Assembly: GCF_032854445.1 (NCBI RefSeq)
Contig: NC_088307.1
Coordinates: 19,544,017-19,608,016 of the forward strand
Source: Liolophura sinensis
Lineage: Eukaryota > Mollusca > Polyplacophora > Chitonida > Chitonidae
DNA: 64,000 nt
Reading direction: 5' to 3'
The notes under the pieces were generated by a model that was not told where the DNA came from, searched no databases, and saw nothing but the letters and a program-made list of their open reading frames with translations. The stretch's first letter is position 1, and every line of letters starts with the position of its first letter. A program made the position numbers and the translations under genes. Of the stretch, positions 57,148 through 64,000 are shown piece after piece.

Positions 57148-57808
57148 CACCAATCAGTTTGAAAGAAATCAATCAAATTTATTCTAACTGTTTATATATT
57201 TCACAATAGTAACCTTCCCTCTTTCACCACAAAGCCTAAGCAGATAAAACATGTCTCATTATCAACTGTCTTTATATATGATTGCTAAGCTCTAGTTTAA
57301 CTTTATTCATTTATTAATGCCATTGTTCTTTAACCTCATACACAAACATGTTTGGCTTAAACGTGGCGATCAGTTTTGTGATTAGAAGAAACCTGAATGC
57401 CTGGGGTATAAGCCACGAACCTTTGACAGGTGACTGACGAAAAAAGTAATCCGCGTTAACAAAGACAAGAGAAAAAAGTAGTTCCTATTAACAACTGGGA
57501 TGGAAAAAGTAGTTCCCAATTACAAAGGCATCATAAAAAGCCTTATTCGGGTTTTAACGACCGGTCCCGTATTTACTTACTTACTGCGCATAAAGATTAA
57601 AGGATCAGAAATGCCCAGCGCCAAATGAAAACGTTAGAAAATCCAGAGCCGAATGTAAATGAATGGCCATATGCACGTGGTTCCAAAATAACAACATCCT
57701 TTTTCGCCATATCTAGATATGAATGGGCGTTTTTCCACCCAGATAAATGGCGTATAAACCCATTTAAACCCATACTATGACAACAGCTTGTGTTCATTCA
57801 AGTAAATG

Positions 57809-57811
<3 letters not shown>
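57148..57811. other. Intronic; short AAAAAGTAGTTCC repeats
   Basis: Around 57440-57540 the word AAAAAGTAGTTCC and variants occur three times about 35 bp apart. No gene. Confidence 0.5.

Positions 57812-57875
<64 letters not shown>
57812..57875. repeat. (TA)n microsatellite, about 64 bp
   Basis: Uninterrupted TA units. Confidence 0.97.
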
Positions 57876-57878
<3 letters not shown>

Positions 57879-58119
57879 GACGCCCTATATTGAACTGGTG
57901 GTTCAATGAAACATATGCATTTCCCAATAAACCAACTGTAATTATAGCACGTGTAAAATAGGTAAAAGCCAAACATTTGCTAAGATCTTAAACCATTGGG
58001 ATATATAGTCCTCGTTTTCTAACTACTCGGTTTATACATTTGACCTATGAATGGATTTCATCGACGATTTTTGCATTTTACTTTATTCACGTTACACAGT
58101 ATGCCCGAGGAAGTTACAC

Positions 58120-58450
58120 GGGTTGCAGTACTGCAGTGAATTATAAACTTATCGTTCTTGTCACTGGGGAATGCGTGGCTGTTGTACTGTTTCCATGTGT
58201 TTGTGTATTAAAAGTGATGACAACACAGCATTTAGAGTAATTCTAAACCAGTGACGCCTAATAAATTGCTACTAACACCATTGCATTTTTTTTACCTAAT
58301 CCCGCTTAAGCCATTGTGCAAGAAGAGGTGTACGTATCTACCTTTGTAAGCATATGTATATGAACAGTCGGAAAATTCTGAATGGGGAAATTTGACAAGA
58401 GGCCAGACTCCTTTGACCATTTGCCAGCAACTATAGTGTCGTCTTTTCAT
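58120..58450 (+). repeat. Family P copy, long but diverged
   Basis: AGTGATGACAACACAGCATT, TTCTAAACCAGTGACGCCTA, ATAAATTGCTACTAACACCA, CCGCTTAAGCCATTGTGC and GACAAGAGGCCAGACTCC. Its upstream block resembles that of 40735-40900. Confidence 0.78.
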
Positions 58451-59152
58451 ATTAGGTTTCGTACAGAAATGTGGTATTGTATATATCTACAATTATAATG
58501 GCGTCAGAGGATGATTTACACCATTGGGTATCATGTACAGGTACACGGTTTGCCTATAAATATGCAGCTACCGCCGCATTCATTCTCCAGTGCGTTGCTT
58601 AGTGGTTCGTGACCCGATATATAACCCCATGCACCCCATTCGGGATTGTCCGATGGAGCAAGTCGATAAGGTGCATCGAGGTGGGCAAACAGCTTGCTGT
58701 AACAGCTTCTCCCTGGCCTGAGCAATGTTCGACAATCATTCTTAATTAGAGACGCTTTGGTTTTGAATATCGCCATGGCCTACATTTGCCCCGACCCACA
58801 ACGGCAAGTGGATCGAGGTTAATCGAAACGTTCCTTCATCTTTTAATCATCATTAGTGTCACAGATAGTTCAACGTGAGTGATTAAATGACCGGATGTAG
58901 CTCAAGGCCGCATGCACGATATTTCAGCACGGTATATCCTACTCCCCCGACATTATGACATTCTAATGCACCGTACGTTTTCAAGTTTTCTTTGAAATTA
59001 ACTTTTTTTGTTCTTATTTAGCTTTGGAGGTTGGACATTTTTGATTGCATGGAATGACTAAATGTAGCAAAATTCCGTATGCATGCGCTTTACCTAAATT
59101 GGCCTTAACATAACGTTAATATTCATGTCCAACTCAGTTATTATATATTTAT
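58451..59152. other. Intronic, nothing recognised
   Basis: No repeat or exon recognised. Confidence 0.45.
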
Positions 59153-59232
59153 CTATTTGATTGATGTTTTACGTCGTACTCGAGAGCATTATACTTATAC
59201 GACAGCGGCTAGAATTCTGATGGGAGGAAACC
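59153..59232 (-). mobile_element. SINE tail fragment
   Basis: TATTTGATTGATGTTTTACG, TCGTACTCGAGAGC and TATACGACAGCGGC, then GATGGGAGGAAACCC. Confidence 0.8.
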
Positions 59233-60025
59233 CAAGATTAACCAACTTAATCATGCATTCCTATACTCTTGAATGGGACCTATTATATCAGCCATGCTAC
59301 ATAATAAGCACTTGTCTGGTGTCGTTCTCGTCGTTCCTGGCCACTGAGGTGGCAGGCTCAAATCCAGCTGCGACTTCAAAGTCAAGAGGTGTGTCCGGTT
59401 TATCCATCAAGCAGACAACCGTCTAAAATATCAAATACATGTAGTCTTAAATACAGCGTTAAATGCTAATCACATAAATGAATGGATAAATGAAAAGGTA
59501 CAAGACATGTTACCAAACTAAGAAATCATTTGTCGTAATTCAGTGTTAGCAGGATACCGATACAACAAGGTTATAACAAACCATCATACCAATTCATCGG
59601 TTCGTTAATATAGGCTACCATATACCGAGGTTGTAAAGCAGTGTGTTCTGTGTCAATACACGGTGCCAAAAGGCATACTCAAATTCCATATAGCGTAAAG
59701 TAGTAAAGTATCAAATCTGCTGACTTATGGGAATGTTCTATCCATCTCATCATGGGTTTTACCATCGAGATGCTTCTATCAACTAGGGTAGCATTAAAAT
59801 AGTGTGGTATTTTTTGCTTCAGCAAACTTATAAGTATATAACATGTTAATCTGTAAATCAACAGCTTCAACGGATCAAATTTCGGAAAGGCCAATTATGT
59901 CATTTCCATCAGTTTATCGTGCATATTACTTGGGTACATTGCATTAGTTTTGCCAGTGCACCATTTTTTTCAGTTTAAAATCTGTAGTATCTGTTGAAGG
60001 TAACATTGTATCCTATATATCACTT
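59233..60025. other. Intronic, nothing firm
   Basis: A possible SINE-tail scrap lies near 59450-59490 (ACAGCGTTAAATGCTAATCA). Confidence 0.45.
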
Positions 60026-60088
60026 GGAGGGGAAGTGGGGTGGGGGGGTGGTGGAGGTGGGGGGTGGGGGGTGGGGGGTGGGGGGGGT
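60026..60088 (+). repeat. G-rich tract with G-quadruplex potential
   Basis: Many runs of four to seven G separated by single T or short spacers (GTGGGGTGGGGGGGTGGTGG and onwards), well above the four G-runs needed. It lies on the sense strand of the intron. Confidence 0.85.
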
Positions 60089-60160
60089 GTTGTTGGTGGT
60101 ATTTAATGTATTAATATGTCCCTTGTATATTTAATGTGTCTTGATGATATCGTCATTGTA

Positions 60161-61137
60161 TCTAATATACCATCATAACCAGCCTAATATACCATTATAA
60201 CCAGTCTGATATACCATTATGACCAGTCTGATATACCATTATGACCAGTCTGATATACCAATATGACCAGTCTAATATACCATTATGACCAGTATAATAT
60301 ACCATTATAATATACCATTATGACTAGTCTGATATACCATTATTTCCAATCTGATATACCATTATGACCAGTCTAATATACCATTATAACCAGTCCGATA
60401 TACCATTATGACCAGTATAATATACCATTATGACCAGTCTGATATACCATTATGACCAGTCTGATATACCATTATGACCAGTCTAATATACCATTATGAC
60501 CTGTCTGATATACCATTATGACCTGTCTGATATACCATTATGACTAGTCTGATATACCATTATGACCAGTCTAATATACCATTATGACCAGTCTAATATA
60601 CCATTATGACCAGTCTGATATACCATTATGACCAGTCTAATATACCATTATGACCAGTCTGATATAGCATTATGACCAGTCTGATATACCATTATGACCA
60701 GTCTGATATACCATTATGACCGGTCTAATATACCATTATGACCAGTCTGATATACCATTATGACCAGTCTGATATACCATTATGACCAGTCTGATATACC
60801 ATTATGGCCAAATACCATTATGACCAGTCTGATATACCATTATGACCAGTTTAGTATACCATTATGACCTGTCTGATATACCATTATGACCAGTCTGATA
60901 TACCATTATGACCAGTCTAATATACCATTATGACCAGTCTGATATACCATTATTACTAGTCTGATATACCATTATGACCAGTCTGATATACCGTTATGGC
61001 CAGTCTAATATACCATTATGACCTGTCTGATATACCATTATGACTAGTCTGATATACCATTATGACCAGTCTGATATACCATTATGACTAGTCTGATATA
61101 CCATTATGACTAGTCTGATATACCATTATGACCAGTG
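60161..61137. repeat. 22-bp minisatellite, about 44 copies
   Basis: The unit is GATATACCATTATGACCAGT plus CT. Common variants are AATATACC, GACTAGT and GACCTGT, intermixed, with one AAATACC break near 60808 and a short unit near 60300. It ends about 540 bp before the second exon. Similar TTTAATGTNTTAATAT words flank it on both sides (near 60100 and 61152). Confidence 0.97.
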
Positions 61138-61675
61138 TTTTTCATGTTTCGTTTAATGTCTTAATATAATCTTCTGTGTATTGGAGATCTTAGTGCTACA
61201 TGTACAGGTTCACATCCCCCAGAGCTTGACCAGTAAAAACGTGCGTTCGAATCTAGACCTTGTTGATTTGACCATAGCGCTACATCATGGATCCAGTTTG
61301 AAAATTGACGAGAACGTTCTCTAGGTTTTCTTTACCTACAGATCTCAAAGACATGGTCTAAGCAATATTATCTTTCAAAAACAGGACTTAAGACATACTA
61401 ATTAGCAAATGAATCCACTCATACTAAGTGTCACATGCGGCAAGATGTAGATAAAAAAAACTCAGGGAATAATGGTGATTCGGGTCAAGTTTGATTGACA
61501 ATTGTTCTCTTGCAACACATGAGCTTTATATACGAAACCAGTTTGCCCTCAAATCGTCATCACAAAAACCACAAAGCATAGACAAGAATTAGGCGGGAAA
61601 GTTTCCTTATTGTTTGTTGCACCAGTAATTTTTTGTTAACGGTTTAAATTAATGATTTCTCTCTTTTTCCTACAG
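61138..61675. other. Intron end with polypyrimidine tract
   Basis: A tRNA-B-box-like GTGCGTTCGAATCTAGACC occurs at about 61240, without a matching head. The pyrimidine-rich TTTCTCTCTTTTTCCTACAG closes the intron. Confidence 0.55.
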
Positions 61676-61931
61676 CAACAAACCGGTTGCGCTACAAAGC
61701 CCGCACGATGATCGGGGCGGCGGGCAGCCGGCACATGTCCCAGCGGCGGCGAGCCTCGCTGGCCACAACAACGCTCCACCCGTCCTACCTAAGCCACTTA
61801 GAGCAGGTGGCAGAGGGGCGGGAGTCTGGCCGGAGGCCGGCCGCTCCACGACGCCGAGCTGTCGACACGTCAGACTACAGGACATGTGCCATCTTACAGA
61901 CAAGATTGAAAACGATGAAACATTACCCAGA
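61676..61931 (+). CDS. Second exon of the same unrecognised gene
   Basis: A 256-bp exon between a strong acceptor (TTTTTCCTACAG) and a strong donor (GAGTGAGTAA). The first two bases complete a codon (phase 1 in) and the last two bases start one (phase 2 out), with 84 full codons between. It is far richer in GC than its flanks, as real exons often are. The peptide is basic and Arg-rich. In joined numbering it begins near residue 155 and has RTMIGAAGSRHMSQRRRASL (about 164-183) with a PKA-like RRRAS site, then YLSHLEQVAEGRESGRRP and ends ILQTRLKTMKHYP. It shows no membrane segment. Its splicing to 52729-53191 is phase-compatible but inferred. The function is not recognised; the following exon lies beyond or unseen. 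Confidence 0.78.
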
Positions 61932-63140
61932 GTGAGTAAAAATAAGTTTTTATTGGTATTTATTTGTTATGTCAAAGTTTTTTCGCGATCATCAGCAGCC
62001 GTATAAGTCTTGTAGTTCTGTCGGTCGTTCGGTCAGTTTTTTATACATCCTACCTATTAAACGCTTTGTGACGTCGCTCTATTCATAAAACTGTACTTTC
62101 TTCGTCTGGTAAGTACGCCTGGCAGGTCTGAATTGTCTAACCAAGCATAATTTGGCCAAGTCGCCATACCTAAAGCATCAGGACGAAAGCAAAGCCCCGT
62201 GCTATCTCCGCACTTCTTATCCCTACTCCTTCCCACAGCTAAGTACAGAAATCGTTAATTATGTAACACTAATGCTTCACGACTCGTACTTTCTTATCCA
62301 GGAATGTACAGTTACTCCGCCTTTTTCCACACCTTAACATGGACCTCCTATATCATCACTCAAGAAGATCAAAAAAATGTGTTGTGTGAGTGACGTCAGA
62401 AGGTATCCTGTTACAACATAATGCTATGTTATCTTGAACATATATGATCCTTTTAATCAAATACAGTCTTTATGCTGAGTTAATACAATAATATGTGTGT
62501 TACATTTAACAAAATATTTCACACACTACTTTCTAGCATCACTCAAACGTCTGACTTTCTGTTCACTTTAACAATATTTTTTGATAGTTTTATTACGTAC
62601 CATTCGTTTAACGAAGGTCCTCAGTGCAACATGACGCGAAATCCTATGTTGTTGCTAACAAAGCTATTGCGAACTTGCGCTTAATGTTTTACTCTTGTCC
62701 ATCCAACACATCTAGATAAATGATTTCACCAAAATCACTTATTGGCGAAATGAAACAAAAAGTATATTTACTTCATGAAGGAGACAGTACAGTGTCTACC
62801 AGAGTCCCACGTAGGTCACATGTATTTAGAGGAACTTTGTCAAACTGACATTCGTGGAAGCACTGGATTACAGTTAGCTATTCCTTGTCAGTACACCGTT
62901 AAAAACAAAGGTTCCCCAAGACACCACAGCGGGATCTGTGGCGTGAAGCAATAGAGAGAGATTTGGGGTTTTAAAAAGAACGCTTTCACAAAAGTACTGT
63001 AGTTGACAGAATGCCAATGGCCAATTTGTGTATTGATTTACCATAATAATAATAATAATAACCTGTTGACAGAATAACAGGTAGACCGATGACAAAGTCG
63101 ACATGGCTATATATGGCCTTGTTCTGTCCATTTGAAGTTT
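61932..63140. other. Probable next intron, nothing recognised
   Basis: No further phase-2 exon with good splice sites was found. A short (ATA)n run lies near 63041-63061. Confidence 0.5.
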
Positions 63141-63524
63141 CTTAACTAAGTTATGACGAAATATGTATGAAGGATTACCCAACATTCATGGGAACAATTT
63201 TGTACTTAACTAAGTTATGGCGAAATATGTATGAAGGATTACCCAACATTCATGGGAACAATTTTGTACTTAACTAAGTTATGGCGAAATATGTATGAAG
63301 GATTACCCAACATTCATGGGAACAATTTTGTACTTAACTAAGTTATGGCGAAATATGTATGAAGGATTACCCAACATTCATGGGAACAATTTTGTGCTTA
63401 ACTAAGTTATGGCGAAATATGTATGAAGGATTACCCAACATTCATGTGAACAATTTTGTGCTTAACTAAGTTATGGCGAAATATGTATGAAGGATTACCC
63501 AACATTCATGTGAACAATTTTGTG
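63141..63524. repeat. 64-bp minisatellite, 6 copies
   Basis: The unit is CTTAACTAAGTTATGGCGAA, ATATGTATGAAGGATTACCC, AACATTCATGGGAACAATTT, TGTA. Six units fit exactly 384 bp with very few changes, so it is young. Confidence 0.98.
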
Positions 63525-63639
63525 CCACATCGCACCAATGGTCGGCAAAGTGCCACCAAAGCCTCCTCAACAAGCAAATAAATGGGCTGATGGGCTTAAC
63601 ATCTTGGAGGCCTGACCCCTTGGTGGTGTTTTCAAGTAA

Positions 63640-63830
63640 TTGGTCATTAGATGTGGTGACAACACAACACTATAATTCTAGACCAGCATGATCTAATAAA
63701 CTGCAATTAGCATCACTGCTGGTGGAGACTTTTCTCCACCAAATTCTCCTTAAAGCTATGATGCTAGGGGAAGTAAAAGATTGCTACCATTTAAGCATTT
63801 ACATGAACAGTTAGAATAAAGCCCTAAGAT
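63640..63830 (+). repeat. Family P copy, left part only
   Basis: ATGTGGTGACAACACAACAC, TCTAGACCAGCATGATCTAA, AAACTGCAATTAGCATCACT, CATTTAAGCATTTACATGAA and CAGTTAGAATAAAGCCCTAA. It breaks off before the segments that are amplified elsewhere. Confidence 0.8.
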
Positions 63831-64000
63831 ACCTAATTATGTTTGGAGATTTGGGCCAGATTTTACAATCGATCTTGAAAATAATTTACAGCAAGTGTAA
63901 AATCACAATCGCGGCAAGAACAATGTATCGTTATGTTTTAATTCTATCTTCCATTATTAAATAAGGTATGCATCATTTATGAATCAACAGGAAACTACAT
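63831..64000. other. Window end, nothing recognised
   Basis: No feature seen. Confidence 0.5.

Larger units (their letters stand above)
53192..61675 (+). other. Phase-1 intron of about 8.5 kb
   Basis: It runs from gtaagt to ctctttttcctacag. It holds two P copies, two SINEs with target-site duplications and other SINE fragments, arrays of 38 and 22 bp, a TA microsatellite and a G-rich block. Whether small exons are skipped inside it cannot be excluded, but none was recognised. Confidence 0.65.

Overview
This window looks like a piece of a molluscan nuclear genome, most likely a bivalve. The evidence is the base composition (AT-rich, with long gene-free stretches), a spliced gene with a large intron, and many copies of a tRNA-derived SINE. 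The SINE has a tRNA-like head (TGGCTCAGTTGG / GAGTTCAAGTCC), a conserved central body and a 3' tail ending CAATCAAATAAATAAA. From memory it resembles the MetaSINE / BivaMD type described in bivalves. Nothing suggests bacteria, a virus or an organelle. A 200-N scaffold gap lies at 6374-6573.

Genes are few. The one well-supported gene is on the + strand at the right end. Its first coding exon is 52729-53191, with an ATG, an upstream in-frame stop and a gtaagt donor. Its second exon is 61676-61931, with a polypyrimidine tract, tacag acceptor and gtgagt donor. Both exon edges flanking the intron are phase 1, so the exons are compatible across about 8.5 kb. The gene must continue beyond the window. 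I do not recognise the product; it is soluble-looking, acidic at the N-terminus, then strongly basic with an RRRAS phospho-site-like motif. Three weaker ORFs (3125-3799, 51629-51922, 52004-52255) are listed at low confidence.

The rest is repeat landscape. (1) SINE copies, full-length, truncated and internally deleted, three with clear target-site duplications. (2) A dispersed non-coding repeat called here family P, about 15 copies, of about 300-400 bp where best preserved. (3) A second dispersed family, called here B. (4) Many tandem arrays: 36 bp (0.9 kb), 46 bp (13.8 kb), ~40 bp degenerate (26.5 kb), 29 bp (30.6 kb), 48 bp (35.2 kb), ~32 bp (39.3 kb), 36 bp (44.1 kb), ~185 bp diverged (46.3 kb), 38 bp (55.1 kb), 22 bp (60.2 kb) and 64 bp (63.1 kb), plus microsatellites. 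(5) A near-identical 2.35-2.45 kb direct duplication on either side of the N gap, probably two haplotypes of one locus placed in tandem by the assembler.

The most interesting pattern is that the 46-bp array at 13.8 kb and the 48-bp array at 35.2 kb grew out of two adjacent segments of the same dispersed repeat (family P). They share only the motif TATCACACTGTC, and each is still flanked by the unamplified rest of the element. Family P therefore looks like a mobile unit that repeatedly seeds minisatellites, comparable in style to bivalve elements with internal tandem repeats (pearl-like elements, non-autonomous Helitron/Helentron derivatives). The same arrays create long but meaningless open frames, which should not be annotated as proteins.
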